Shown: one piece after another, positions 12,501 through 24,307 of the stretch
Layout of the letters: the number at the start of each line of letters is the position of its first letter
Numbering within the stretch: the first letter of the stretch is position 1
Origin: Narthecium ossifragum
Lineage: Eukaryota; Streptophyta; Magnoliopsida; Dioscoreales; Nartheciaceae
Assembly: GCA_963920575.1 (NCBI GenBank)
Contig: OY986973.1
Coordinates: 7,543,054 to 7,607,053, forward strand
DNA: 64,000 bases
Direction of reading: 5' to 3'
Position numbers and translations under genes: made by a program
The notes under the pieces: model-generated
Told to the model about the DNA's origin: nothing
Databases searched by the model: none
What the model saw: the letters and a program-made list of their open reading frames with translations, nothing else

Positions 12501-12986
12501 TGTGCGACGTAGAGTAGAACCCTACTGGGCATTGTTGCTCACCCTACTTGCGCTGCATCGGCAATGCAGGTCGATACAGTTCCTTCTTTCAGTTGTTCTT
12601 CTAGAAGATGGTGCGATATTTCGAGGTGATCGAGGACTTGGAGCTTCAAGGAGTTCGTCTACAGTTAATTTATAGTTTTAATCAATGATGTATAATCTGA
12701 TGTATCCAAGAACAGAATTGTATGATTATTAATTCAGTTGTAATTGAGAGATGTTGTAATATTTTTGTAATGAGGGATGTAATGATGTTGAAGTTGTAAA
12801 ATACTAAAATGTACCGGTTTCTTGTGTTATAATTATTAAGGAGATTTTGTCGAAATTTTTATGAACTTGAGGACTAAGTTGTTTAAATTCATAGCAGTTA
12901 TATACTTGTGCGCCAATTGATGATGTAAACAGGCTTAGGTGGCTCACGCCTCGGTCTGGATGGGTTTTCTGGGTCGGGGCGTGACA
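9526..12986 (+). mobile_element. Nested solo LTR, related family, TSD CCAGG
   Basis: It starts TGTGAGGACC and ends GGGGCGTGACA, flanked on both sides by CCAGG (9521-9525 and 12987-12991), a perfect 5-bp duplication. Excising it rejoins the surrounding LTR, as a comparison with the copy at about 53960 confirms. The sequence holds no pol gene. A GA microsatellite (about 10424-10442) and GC-rich low-complexity sequence follow the interrupting TRIM piece. Its 3' end matches the LTR that begins at 63430 read in reverse, so these two belong to one family. Confidence 0.8.
9545..10096 (-). mobile_element. TRIM fragment of the TGTGAGGCCC...GTTACA family
   Basis: Read on the minus strand: a partial LTR (10096-9985), a 72-bp internal piece with a PBS for initiator tRNA-Met (complement GGCTCTGATACCA near 9969-9981) and a G-rich PPT, then a full LTR of 368 bp (9912-9545). 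The right LTR stops after about 112 bp and no target duplication is present, so one end was lost. The same family forms the array at 41673-42816. Confidence 0.75.
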
Positions 12987-13789
12987 CCAGGCATGATGTC
13001 CCAAGAACGATCGATCATTCGTCAAGAATGATCCATCCCGATGGGTTCTTCGGCAAATCAGAGAAGGAAGAATACTGCCGAAAAACTATATCAAACCCCT
13101 CAAAACCCTGGGATCCGGTAGTACGAAGACCACGAGTGCAAAACCGGTACTAATATTGAAAAGCAACAAGCATACCATTCGATCTAAGCTAAAAGATCAT
13201 AGGAAAACCAAAACTCTCCAAAAACAGAAACAACAAGTAGGTAGGATCCCTACCTAGACTAGAGCAGCTTCAATCTGTGCTGCTGAGACTAGGATCACCC
13301 TTAATGTCCTCCAAAATCTCGCTAGATCTGAGCTCAAGAACGGCGGATTTGAAAAAGGAGATTAAGAAGGGGGTGACGTCCGTTTTATAGACGGACAAAC
13401 CACCTTATAATGATCGATCATTCTTGAGGAATGATCGATCTTTCATGACGAGCACTTTGACTTCATGGCACTAAATGATCGATCCTTCTAGCAAGGAATA
13501 ATCAATCATTTTTGCGCAGAAAGCTAGACTTGGGCTAGAACACAAGCCCAAACCCGGATCATTCGATCCCGGGTTTGCCTAACCGTTCAAATCAAACATT
13601 AATACAAACACGGTCAGTGTGTGCACACGCGGGTGTGAAACAAACCGACAAGGCGTAATTTACCAAATTGCCCTTACGGCCCACAAAACAAAGCGAACCA
13701 CCGGATCACGTGCTCGATGCGAAACAAGCAAACAAGCCACGGGCCCGACCCAAACGGTTGACCCAAGAGTAGAGGGGCATGTCCTCACA

Positions 13790-14153
13790 GGACAGGCTTG
13801 TTTAAGGCCAAATTGACGAGCCGTGAAATTGGGAGCATACACCTCTACTCCACATTTATTGTTTGCCTTACCCCAAGCCATGTCATAGTGAAGCTCTCGA
13901 TCGATAAGAAATCAGGCCCAGGCCAATATCTTTCCTTCAGAATCCAAGTTTGGGGAAAGATCAAGTAAGGGGTTGATAGACGATGGATGAGAATAAGGAT
14001 TAAAAGGGCGATAAAAAAATAAGTAGACATGGTATAAAAATGATTAAAAAGTTGCCAGAAAGACTTGGGAATGAATGACAAAGAAAGATACAAATGTCCT
14101 TGAGTTCTGGCCGATGATGATGAAGGCGGCATATGAAGCTCAGGAAAGTAGGC
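13790..14153 (-). pseudogene. PMD gene, middle part
   Basis: On the minus strand the codons after the Athila insertion read YFPELHMPPSSSS, continuing WLRA of the upstream piece; the duplicated GCCTA is the Athila target site. After a frameshift the PMD-typical block NNKCGVEVYAPNFTARQFGL appears near 13870-13810, ending at ACP. This block and the continuation at 8145 are characteristic of the plant mobile domain (aminotransferase-like) family. At least one frameshift and one in-frame stop make it non-functional. Confidence 0.65.
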
Positions 14154-15580
14154 TGGTCACTTGCAAACGATGTTGTTAAGTCATACGCAAAACGTAATTT
14201 AAAAATTTATAAACCTTTCTTTCAACACTAAATTAATAAGATAGGATAATGGTGAAATACGGGGTCAATCCTCACGAAAAAATTTGACTAACAAGGAAAA
14301 ATCAGAATTAAATCTCAAAACTCTAATCCTAAAGCGAAGAAGGATTGGGTTTTAGAAACATATTAAATGAATCTAATTAGGAAATAGATGTAAAAAAGAT
14401 TGAAATATATAAATGAGAGAAAAACTTAGGGATTACTCAATTCACTTTAGTTTCACTTCCATTATTCTCTAGTTATCCTCTTATTTCTTTATCTAGACAT
14501 TATAGATTCATAGCTTCTTAAGCTTACATGAATCCCTAAAAGAAGGTAAGTGTTTTCCAAAAGCATATTTTATCTTCGATTAGCATAGATTGTCTTCGGG
14601 ATAACCTTAGCACAACCAATCCTTACTAAGCATAAAATATCTCAGCGGTTATTCACAAACCACATCAAAACTATATTATGGATCTCTACCATCAATCACC
14701 GAAATCAGGTAGGCCTCAATATACGTCAAGGAACTCTGTTCCCTCAACTCTATTAACAATAAATCCATATCTATAACATTATGTGTAGAAAAAAATACAA
14801 GTATCAAACTAGAAAATACAAAGAAGCTACACTAAAGCTTCATGAGATCCTTAAGTAAAGGAACTAGCCACTCATCTTGGTGATGGAAGCCATAGATTTG
14901 ATAAAGAACAATCAGGATCCATGTATTAACTCCTCTGTCTTTAGAAACCTTAATCGTCTCTTTTCTCTTTATCAGGGCCTCTAATTTTCGGCCAACAAAC
15001 ACCTTTTTATAAGCTAATTCTCGGAATTAGGGTTTTGGGCTAAGTTGGACTTCTACTACAACGCGAATTCCCTGAATTAATCCCTCGCAGCCTATTCCGG
15101 TCGCAGCTGGGTCCAATTAAGTAAGAATTTGAAAATTTTCTTAACACGAAAGATGTATATTCGGACGTTCTGTCATATCTCAAACATTTGATAATATTCG
15201 GACTTATCTGAAATATTTGACGAATATTCTCCTGAACATCGATGGACCAGTTTTCAACATATGTATATCTTCATAGTCTTCAAAACTAGTATTAATCTGT
15301 CAGAAATCTCGCAAAGTATACAATATGAAAGTTGTACGACTTGATGTCTTCTAAAAGTCCTCACAATTTCAAGAATTTAGGATTTATCTGGAGATTTTGG
15401 CGAAATCTTTTCAAACTGACAGCAGAGCGACGTACTTTCAACATATTACTCTTTTTCTGTATTTTCTAACTTGAATCTTCATTAAATCTGAAATCAACTA
15501 ACAAACTATCAAATACAAACACTCTCGGGCTAACAAAAGTAAATTAAGGGGTTTAATTATGAATATTTAGTGAATCATCA
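14154..15580 (-). repeat. 3' LTR of Athila-like element 2
   Basis: Matches 30711-32114 along its length with scattered differences. On the minus strand it starts TGATGATTCACTAAATATTC and ends at the TG/CA boundary near 14154. The minus-strand polypurine tract AAGTTGGGAGGTG lies directly upstream, at about 15594-15581. Confidence 0.88.
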
Positions 15581-16520
15581 CACCTCCCAACTTACATTTT
15601 CCTAATTATCGAGCAAAGAAAAGATAAGATGAAAGCAATAAATCTAACTAGCCACTTTCGTAGGTCTCATGATTAGACTTAACATGTGCAACAAGCCTTT
15701 AAACCCCTGGGTTACGTCAGTGGAGGAGTTATAATCTCCTGAGAGTTTTCAGGGATGACACCCACAAACATCTATACATCCCCTTGAATATGCCATTAGA
15801 AAATCAATTATAATATTCATCAACTCTAATGCATGACATAGAAATATTATCCATAAATATACCCTTCAACTCATAGTTATATAAAAATATAGTATGTCAA
15901 AACATATCATAGCATATTTCCAACACTTTAACATATTTAATCATGAGTAAAAACAACTTTAACACTCATGTGTGTGAATAAAGTTTCACATGCTTCAAAG
16001 TATCAATTATATGTAAACATTTCAACTATTCAAGATCACAATTCTATTCAATACATATTTTCCACTTATCACATAGCAATCTCTGTTTTATAATTTTTTT
16101 TTCTGCAGAAATTTCAACTGTTTTTTGTGAACAACACACCTTTTTAGGCACCTTACCCGGTTACTAAGTATGAAACTCTTCATTTTATTTTTTTACGGGA
16201 ATTTCAACTGTTTTACATCAACACCACACTGGTTAGGCATACTGCCCGGTTACTAAGTTGAAAATCCATTTTTTTATATTCAGATAATTGCATGTATTCA
16301 TGTATTTTCCGTGACATGATATTGAGGGAAGAAGAGGTCGTGAGGAGGTAGACGAGAAGATGGTGAAGGTGTTGGTTGTGTTTTGGAGGGTTGGAAGCGG
16401 TTAGGGGTGGTGGGAGGCGGTGGAAGAGAGGATCGACGATTGCTGGCAGAAGCGGAGGGGCTCACCGGCATTGGAGGAGGCGTGCTTGTGGCTGATGTAT
16501 GGGTCGGTTATCAGGTGATT
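15581..16520 (-). other. Remaining 3' internal region of Athila-like element 2
   Basis: AT-rich, with no recognisable env or other ORF. It contains two related stretches near 16105-16180 and 16195-16260, each with ATTTCAACTGTTTT and an ACCCGGTTACTAAGT-type end, which form an imperfect direct repeat. From 16317 to 16520 the composition turns purine- and GC-rich. The homology to the tail of element 1 begins abruptly at about 16521. Confidence 0.5.
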
Positions 16521-17300
16521 AGCGTGATAACCTGAAAGTATAACATCATGTGATCCACACACGAACACTTTATGTGCAGCGGTAATTATACTCACTAGGG
16601 GAATGAGCATGCTATTGTTAATCTATACCATGATTTCAGCATTAGCTAACGTTGAGTATTGCATGCAGAAAAAAAAAAAAAAAAAAAAAAGAGAGAGAAA
16701 AAAGTTCTGGAGCTTGATAAAGCTGTGCCTAAACAACTATTAAGTGATCTACTGAGTAACAAGGTATTCTTGCCTCAGGAAGCGGGGAGCTCGCGTAAAA
16801 AGGTAGAACCACTTATAGCTATAAAAAAAAAACTATTAAGTGTTTTGCTAAGTAACCGGGTCTCTGCGCCTCAAGAAGCGGAGAGTGCTCGCGTAAAAAG
16901 GCAAAATGTCTAATAGTTGAAAAGAAAAAAAAAAAAAAAAAGAAAGAAAGAGCATGCTGTACTTAAAGTGCGAGGTTTGGATGATTGGTCATGAAGATAG
17001 TAGTGTGCTTGGACTAATGGTGGGTAGAAGTTGCTTCTGCACGTAACATTTATTTGTCACGTCACATGTGTTCTTCTGGATGGTGATTAGCATGTTTGAT
17101 GTGTAGAAGTTGATTTCATGTGTTGCTAGTATGTGTATGAGTATAAGAAGTTTTCGTACTCTGTACTGTATGAAACACTATTGACTTGATAAGCTAGAAT
17201 TTTTATCAGACATGTCTACATCCTTGAACTGTTGGTGTGATTAATTATATTCTATGCGCTTTGAATTGCTAGAGACTAGCAATAAGCTGGTTGGGGGGTG
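16521..17300 (+). repeat. Internal 3' tail of an upstream tandem copy of element 1
   Basis: Nearly identical to about 24762-25530, including the poly-A stretch, the two imperfect repeats around GAAGCGG and GCTCGCGTAAAAAGG, and the PPT GGTTGGGGGGTG just before the LTR. It is not a duplication of flanking host DNA: it is what precedes a 3' LTR in this family. Confidence 0.85.
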
Positions 17301-18901
17301 TGATGAGTGCATGAAAGTACACTCTAAATAGCCTTATAACCATCTCAATTGCTAGATTATTATCTTTAATCAACATCTTTATTCCTATTTTTATATCTAT
17401 ATGTTGCTTCACATAGTTGTTTGGAAAATGCAGAAGAAAGGAGAAAAGAAGCTGAAAAGAGTGCATGGATCAACTTTAAAGATTAATCTGTACCTGATCA
17501 TGAAGAATCATCTTATGTGCCATATATGGTTGGAAAGCTCTTGAAGTCTAGATTCTGGAGAATTTTACGGTTCGTGATTCCGAGTTTCATAGAGGAAGTT
17601 ACGGCAATTTTAGTACCGATGGGACAGTCTGAATGGCAGCACAATAAATAAGCTGGAAGTCCGATCGATCTCTCCATCCCTCCAAAGGGGTCCGATCGAT
17701 CCGACACCAATGGTCCGATCGATCGGACTCGGGAAAAGCCAAAAACAGCTGATTTTTACTCAACCGATCGATCCAACACTCATAGTCCGATCGATCGGAT
17801 TTGGGAATTAAAGGTTGACATAACGTATGCTTTTTAGAGGAGCAGAGTTCGATCGATCCGTCCATCGATCGGACTCAATAATAGCTAGAGAAGATGGATT
17901 TTTACGCATCCGATCGATCCAGCGCTTATAGTTCGATCGATCGGGCTCGGGCGAAGCCAGGAATTGATGTTTTTAATGAGACGGATCGATCCAACACCTA
18001 AAGTCCGATCGATCCTACGTTCCCAGTGAATTAAATCAACGGTTTTGATTTAACCCGAGTTTAGGCCTATAAATAGGATACTTAGGGTTATCAAAAGGGG
18101 ACTTTTGGAGGACTTTTTGGCACGTTTGGAGGCGAGGAGAAGGGTTCCAGGCTTGGTTTTCTTTTCTTATTTCTTCTTTATTTCTTCATTAGTTTTGTTG
18201 CCCTCATGGTGAACATGAGTGGCTAGTTTCTTTTCTAAGGTACCGATGTAGCCCTAACTGAATCATTCTATGTTATTGGATCATGATTATTTTATCAGTT
18301 TATTTTCCTTGTTTCATTCATTATTATAACTGAGATCTTAAATACCTTTATCTGGCCAATAGAAGTATTATAGATTGTTGTATGTGAGATTGGGCGAGGG
18401 TTCATTCCCTAATATTGCAGGATCTATGAATGAATGAGTTTATGTCGAGGCCGGGTTCAAGCTAAGAGTATTCTTGGTTCATAATTGTTCTTCAGAGCTT
18501 AATGGATTCTTAGTTAACACTTAGTTATGGGTTCATTAGCTAGGGTTAATTGAGGGTACTTGGTGAAGACCGCGGCCGAACGGATCATCATACTGGAAGA
18601 ACGAGCCCTTGGAATTAAACTGAGATCTTGATTGATTCAATGCATAGAATGAGGATGTTATGGTGAAATCGGAACCTTAGTATTTATCCATCATATTTCC
18701 ATCGTTTTCTTATTTCGTTATTAGATCTTCTATTCTCAATACCTCATATATCTTATTTTCCCTTTCTTATTTTCTTTCTTTTCTGTTCTTTAGCGTTTTA
18801 CTCTAATAATCTCTACAAATCTCTGTGGGTACGATACTCGTCTTGCTACTATACTGATTGCACCGATTCGTATACTTGCGAGATATAAAATTTATTCATC
18901 A
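17301..18901 (+). repeat. 5' LTR of element 1
   Basis: Starts TGATGAGTGC and ends TTCATCA, an inverted-repeat terminus. A cluster of GATCGATC palindromes with shared flanks (TCCGATCGATCGGACT and relatives) lies at about 17660-18025. A TATA box, TATAAATA, lies at 18068-18075. Confidence 0.9.
18068..18075 (+). promoter_or_regulatory. TATA box of the element 1 LTR
   Basis: CCTATAAATAGG just after the palindrome cluster; the same sequence stands at 26298-26305 in the 3' LTR. It is the probable promoter of the element's genomic RNA. Confidence 0.65.
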
Positions 18902-18907
18902 AGTTTT

Positions 18908-18925
18908 TGGCGCCGTTGCCGGGGA
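18908..18925 (+). other. Primer binding site of element 1
   Basis: TGGCGCCGTTGCCGGGGA lies six bases after the 5' LTR. This is the usual Athila-type PBS, matching a tRNA 3' end (commonly given as tRNA-Asp). Confidence 0.85.
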
Positions 18926-18950
18926 TTTGATTAGAGTTTATTTGTAGTGA

Positions 18951-21900
18951 ATGCAAGGTCGACGATCACGGAAAGAAAAGTTGTTGCCCTTGAACGATAA
19001 AGTAGATCAGATTGGTTGGAAGAAAAGATCTAACAAAGACAGCCTGTCCACATCAGATCTAGGAGTTCAACAGGAGGAACAAGAGGAGATGGCGCTCAAT
19101 AATAATTTACGTCCTTTGGAGGAGTACGCGAGGCCTACTATTTCTACCTCACCTTCGTGCATTGCGTTACCTGCAGAGGCTAGAAATTATGAACTTAAAA
19201 ATCTACATTTTTCTATGCTTCCTGAATTTCATGGTTTACCTTCTGAGGATGCCCTAACTTTTGTGAAAGATTATTATGCTACTATTCAGACTTTTCCTCT
19301 AGGTGGCATTACTGAAGATCAATTGAGGATGCGTTGTTTTCCTTACACCTTGAAGGATAAAGCGAAGAGATGGTTGATGTCGTTGCCTCCTGGATCACTA
19401 ACTACTTGGGATGCAATTTATAACAAGTTTGTAGTAAATTTTATTCTCATGCCATGACTACTAACTTGAGAAGGCAAATTCCAAATTTTCAGCAATCTGA
19501 TGGAGAACCATTCCATGAAGCATGGGATAGATTTAAAATGCTTTTGATGCAATGTCCACATCATAATTATACTTTAGAAAATCAGATGCAATATTTCTAT
19601 GATGGATTAAATCTTTCTTGTCAGACCATGGCAGATAATGCTGCAGGTGGAGCGATGTTCAAAAGGACACCACCAGAGGCGTACGAAATTTATGAGATGC
19701 TAGGATCAAATTCGCAGCAGAGGGACACGAGGAATAAGGCGAGAGGCATCTATGAGCTGAACCAGAATGATGACATGGCAAGGAAAATTGCAACCCTTAA
19801 CAAGAAGATAGACGCGATGATGTCCACACAACCAAAACCGGTTGAGGTTTGTTCAATTTGCAATGTTGTTGGTCATACGTTTGATTCATGTACTTCTGGT
19901 AGTGAATTTCCTGAATATGTGCAAGAACAAACTAATTTGATGAATGCTTATAACCCGAGACCTAGATTTGACCCTTATGCAAATACTTACAATCCAGGTT
20001 GGAGGGAGCATCCGAATTTTTCATGGAAAAATACTGCTAATGCTAGTATGCCGACTGCTAATCAGTCTAACCCACCTGTTAAGTCGTCTTTGGAAGCGAC
20101 GATGTTGGCTTTTATGCAAAAAATAGACTCAATGATTGAACAACAAAATTCGGCCATTGCTCGGCATGATGTCGAATTGAAGAATGTTGCAGCATCCATT
20201 GGAAAGTTGGAAGTTCAAGTGGGACAGCTTGCAGATGCTGTACGAGCCCATGTTCCAGGCAAATTCCCAAGCCAACCTGAGCAAGCGAAAGCAGTTACAG
20301 TTCTTCGTTCAGGTAAAATTATTGATAATAAGATTAATGCTAAAGTTGCTGATGAGTGTAAGGATGATGCAAGTGAGGAAGTTGAAACGGAGGAACGCTC
20401 GAAAGGGCCACCACCGGCCACATCTGCTTCTGAGCATGGAAAGAGAGCAAATTCAGTTCCGGAGGTTTATCACAACTCTCCTCCACCATATGTGCCGCCG
20501 GTTCCTTTTCCAGGCCGCCTAAAGAAAGCCAAAATGGATAAGTCATATTCTGAAATTTATGATATTTTATCTAAGGTTAATGTGAACTTACCATTACTCG
20601 ATGTGATCAGGAACATGTCAGCATTTCCAAAGTTCTTCAAGGAACTAAGTACTTCAAAGCGTAAGTATGAACCTCATGAAAAAGTGATGGTTTCAGAGAC
20701 GGTAAGCGCGGTTCTACAAAGGAAGCTTCCACCCAAGCTTAAGGATCAAGGGAGTTTTAACATTACTATTACTGTTGGTGATACAAAAATAGGAGAGGCA
20801 ATGCTTGATTTAGGAGCCAGTGTTAATCTAATGCCTTACTCTGTGTTCCTTCAGTTAGGTGTGGGTGAATTAAAACCTACTACGATGTCTCTACAACTTG
20901 CAGATCGTTCAATTAAATATCCATTAGGCATTGTAGAAGACATCTTAGTACAAGTTGATAAATTAATTATCCCTACTGATTTTGTGATATTGGATATGGA
21001 TGATGCACCCTTGCATGATAGAAATTTACCGATTTTGTTGGGACGCCCATTTATGGCCGCAGCCAAGACTATGATTAATGTGCAGGATGGTAAGCTCAGC
21101 ATGACAGTTTTAGGTGAAACTGTTGAATTTAAAGTTTTTGAATCTATGTCCTACCCTTCAAACTCTTTTGATTGTTTCTCGATAGATGTTTTAGATTCAT
21201 TGGTGTTTTCTAGTTTCATGCAGGAGCAAGTGAAGACTACTCTAGAAGCGGCATTGACGATGGAAAAGGAGGAGTTGCAGAATTACGAGGGAGCAAAGGA
21301 GGTTATAGCAGCCCTTGAGGCATTGCAGCCATGTTTCCCTGATGAATCTCGGTTAGACATGCTAAACGAATCTTATTCTAAAATGGTTTCATCAATAGTT
21401 TCCCCACCAAAGCTTGAGTTAAAACCTCTTCCTAGTAATCTGAAATATGCATATCTTGGTGAGAATGAAACCCTTCCTGTGATTATTGCTTCTGACATTA
21501 CTCCATTGGAAGAGGAAAAATTATTGAGAGTTCTTAGGGAGCATAAAACTGCAATAGGTTGGACAATTGCAGATATTAAAGGAGTAAGTCCTACTATGTG
21601 CATGCATCGCATTATTTTGGAAGAGGATGCCAAACCTATACGGGATGCCCAGCGTCGCCTCAACCCAAACATGAAATACGTTGTTCGGGCAGAGATCCTT
21701 AAGTTGCTCGATGTTGGCGTGATATATCCTATTTCTGACAGCAAATGGGTAAGTCCAGTTCATGTGGTGCCTAAGAAATCAGGGATAACGGTTGTGAAGA
21801 ATGAGAACAATGAGCTCATACCCACAAGGATGACTACTGGATGGCGTGTTTGCATCGATTATCGCAAGCTTAATGCGGCTACTAAAAAGGACCACTTTCG

Positions 21901-22714
21901 TTTACCTTTTATTGATCAAATGCTTGAACGCTTAGCTGGTCACTCATTTTATTGTTTTCTTGATGGATTTTCAGGTTATAATCAAATTGCTATCGCTCCA
22001 GAGGACCAAGAGAAGACAACTTTCACCTGTCCATTTGGAACATTCGCATACAGAAGGATGCCGTTCGGATTGTGCAATGCACCTGCCACCTTTCAAAGAT
22101 GCATGATATCGATTTTCTCCGACATGATAGAAAGGTTTGTCGAGGTATTCATGGATGATTTTTCTGTATTTGGAAATTCTTTTGATAATTGCCTTGCACA
22201 CCTAACCTTGGTGCTTAAAAGATGTGAAGAGACAAATTTGACATTGAGCTGGGAGAAGAGTCACTTCATGCTAAGGCAAGGTATTGTTTTCGGACATGCT
22301 ATTTCTAGTAAAGGTATTGGAGTAGATAAAGCAAAAATAGAGTTGATTGAGAAGTTACCGCCCCCTACTTCGGTAAAGGGTGTGCGAAGTTTTTTGGGCC
22401 ATGCAGGATTTTATCGCAGATTCATTAGAGATTTTTCTAAGATTGCACGACCTCTGTGTGATTTATTGGCCAAGGATGTTGAGTTTAAGTTTAGTAAAGC
22501 CTGTCTTGATGCTTTTAATGCTTTAAAAGAGAAATTGATTACTGCACCTATTATTATGCCTCCTGATTGGTCGTTGCCCTTTGAGATAATGTGTGATGCG
22601 TCTGATTATGCTATAGGGGCTGTGTTAGGACAAAAGGTGAATAAGGTTTCTCATGCTATCTATTACGCAAGTCGTACCCTCAATGATGCTCAAATCAATT
22701 ATTCAACCACTTAG
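18951..22714 (+). pseudogene. Element 1 gag, protease, reverse transcriptase and start of RNase H
   Basis: The ATG at 18951 opens gag. A retrotransposon gag domain (LHFSMLPEFHGL ... KAKRWLMSLPPGS) runs to a one-base frameshift near 19440, after which the second frame continues from 19454. A Cys/His cluster (CSICNVVGHTFDSC, about 19855-19896) resembles a degenerate zinc knuckle. The aspartic protease has LDLGAS near 20806 and ILLGRPFM near 21033. RT shows WRVCIDYRKLN (about 21842) and the active-site FMDD (about 22150). RNase H begins with CDASDYAIGAVLG (about 22592). An in-frame TAG at 22712, where related elements have Glu before [13 protein letters not shown], ends the frame. With only two lesions it is close to intact. 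Confidence 0.92.
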
Positions 22715-24307
22715 AAAGAATTACTTGCAGTTGTTTTTGCATTGGAGAAATTTCGCTCTTATTTGATTGGATCTAAAGTTGTTATTTATTCAGATCATGC
22801 AGCATTGAAATATCTACTAAGCAAAAAGGATGCCAAGCCAAGGTTAATCAGGTGGATCCTATTGCTGCAAGAGTTTGATTTGGAAATAAGGGACAAGAAA
22901 GGGAGTGATAATGTAATGGCAGATCACTTGTCACGATTGGAGCACATAGCCGACCCTAAGGATGTACCACCCATCCAAGAATGCTTTCCCGATGAACAAC
23001 TCTTCTCTGTGAATGGTAAAGAGCCCTGGTATGCGGATATTGTTAACTATTTAGCTAGTAATGTTCTGCGTACTGAATTGAGTTCACAGGAAAAGAAAAG
23101 ATTTTTATCTACTGTTCGATATTATTTTTGGGATGATCCTTATTTATTTAAGCATTGTCCTGATCAAATAATAAGGCGTTGTGTTCCAGAATATGAGCAT
23201 GATGATATATTGAAATTTAGTCATGAATTAACGTGTGGAGGACACTTTGGAGGTAAGAAAACTGCTTTTAAAGTTCTTCAATCTGGTTTCTTTTGGCCGA
23301 CATTATTCAAAGATGCATTTAATTTTGTTGCTAAGTGTGACAGATGTCAACGGTCAGGGAATATAAGCAAAAGGAATGAGATGCCTCTTACAAATAATCT
23401 GGTGGTGGAATTGTTCGATGTTTGGGGCATAGACTTTATGGGACCGTTTCCTCCATCATACGGGTACACGTATATTCTTGTTGCTGTAGATTATGTATCT
23501 AAGTGGATTGAAGCAATTGCAACCAGGAACAATGACAGCAAGACCGTGGTGGGATTCTTGAAAGATATGATTTTTACAAGGTTTGGTACACCTCGGGCGA
23601 TCATAAGTGATGGGGGATCACACTTTTGCAATAGAGCGTTTGATGCATTGTTGAAGAAATACAACATCAATCATCGAGTCGCAACTCCTTACCACCCTCA
23701 AACGTCGGGCCAAGTGGAGGTGAGCAATAGGCAAATAAAAACGATCCTGGAACGAGTTGTTGGCACTACAAGGAAAGATTGGGCGGTGAAATTGAATGAT
23801 GTTCTTTGGGCGTATCGCACCGCCTATAAGACTCCTATTGGTATGAGCCCTTATCGCATTGTTTTTGGAAAAGCATGTCATTTACCTGTGGAGTTGGAGT
23901 ATAGGGCATATTGGGCAATCAAGCAGCTGAATTTTGATATGGGAAAAGCGGGGGATATGAGAAAGATGCAATTGAACGAATTAGATGAGCTGCGGAATGA
24001 AGCGTACGAGAACGCTAAAATCTACAAAGAAAGGACCAAGCTCTATCATGACAAAGCAATACAACGGAAGGAGTTCCATCCAGGTATGAAAGTTTTACTT
24101 TATAACTCACGAATGAAATTCTTTCTAGGTAAATTAAGGTCAAGATGGACGGGTCCCTTTAAAGTGACACAAGTATCTCCTCATGGTGCTGTTGAAATTG
24201 AGAATGAAAGGAGTGGAAGCAAATTCAAAGTCAATGGGCACCGTTTGAAGTTGTATTTGGAAGGAACATCAGAAGTTGTGGATGCCGCAAATTTTGTTGA
24301 ACCTTAA
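22715..24307 (+). pseudogene. Element 1 RNase H end and integrase, downstream of the stop
   Basis: The same frame continues after the [20 protein letters not shown], the RNase H end ([11 protein letters not shown]), then the integrase. Its zinc-binding domain has His residues in [11 protein letters not shown] and the pair CDRCQ (about 23338). The catalytic core shows WGIDFMGPF (about 23426), [11 protein letters not shown] (about 23600) and the Glu region [11 protein letters not shown] (about 23710), the DDE triad. The C-terminus ([12 protein letters not shown]) fits gypsy integrases, and the stop is TAA at 24305. It lacks its own ATG and would need stop readthrough. As part of the polyprotein it would insert cDNA into the genome. 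Confidence 0.9.

Larger units (their letters stand above)
8146..13789 (-). mobile_element. Solo LTR of the TGTCGCGCCCCGACCC family (copy A)
   Basis: Its outer ends match copies at 33647-36051 and 52512-56313. The flanks are GGCCA (left) and GGACA (right), a target duplication with one mismatch. Removing the insertion rejoins the PMD reading frame from CLEU-free codons for ACP to VPPYF, which supports the boundaries. No PBS, PPT or coding sequence is present. The LTR, about 2.2 kb, is split by a nested insertion (9526-12986). Orientation is inferred from related elements whose LTRs start TGTGAGG. On the minus strand a GATCGATC array (about 13505-13412) lies upstream of a TATAAA (complement at 13384-13389). 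Confidence 0.75.

Noticed and set aside
16659..16913. Lys-rich ORF beginning in poly-A
   Set aside because: Low-complexity internal tail of element 1, repeated at 24868-25071; not a gene.
17660..18025. Regular short repeats resembling a CRISPR array
   Set aside because: The motifs are 8-16 bp palindromes with variable spacing inside an LTR of a plant retrotransposon. There are no uniform repeats and spacers and no cas genes.
21373..21744. Minus-strand ORF of 123 codons
   Set aside because: Antisense shadow of the element 1 reverse transcriptase region.
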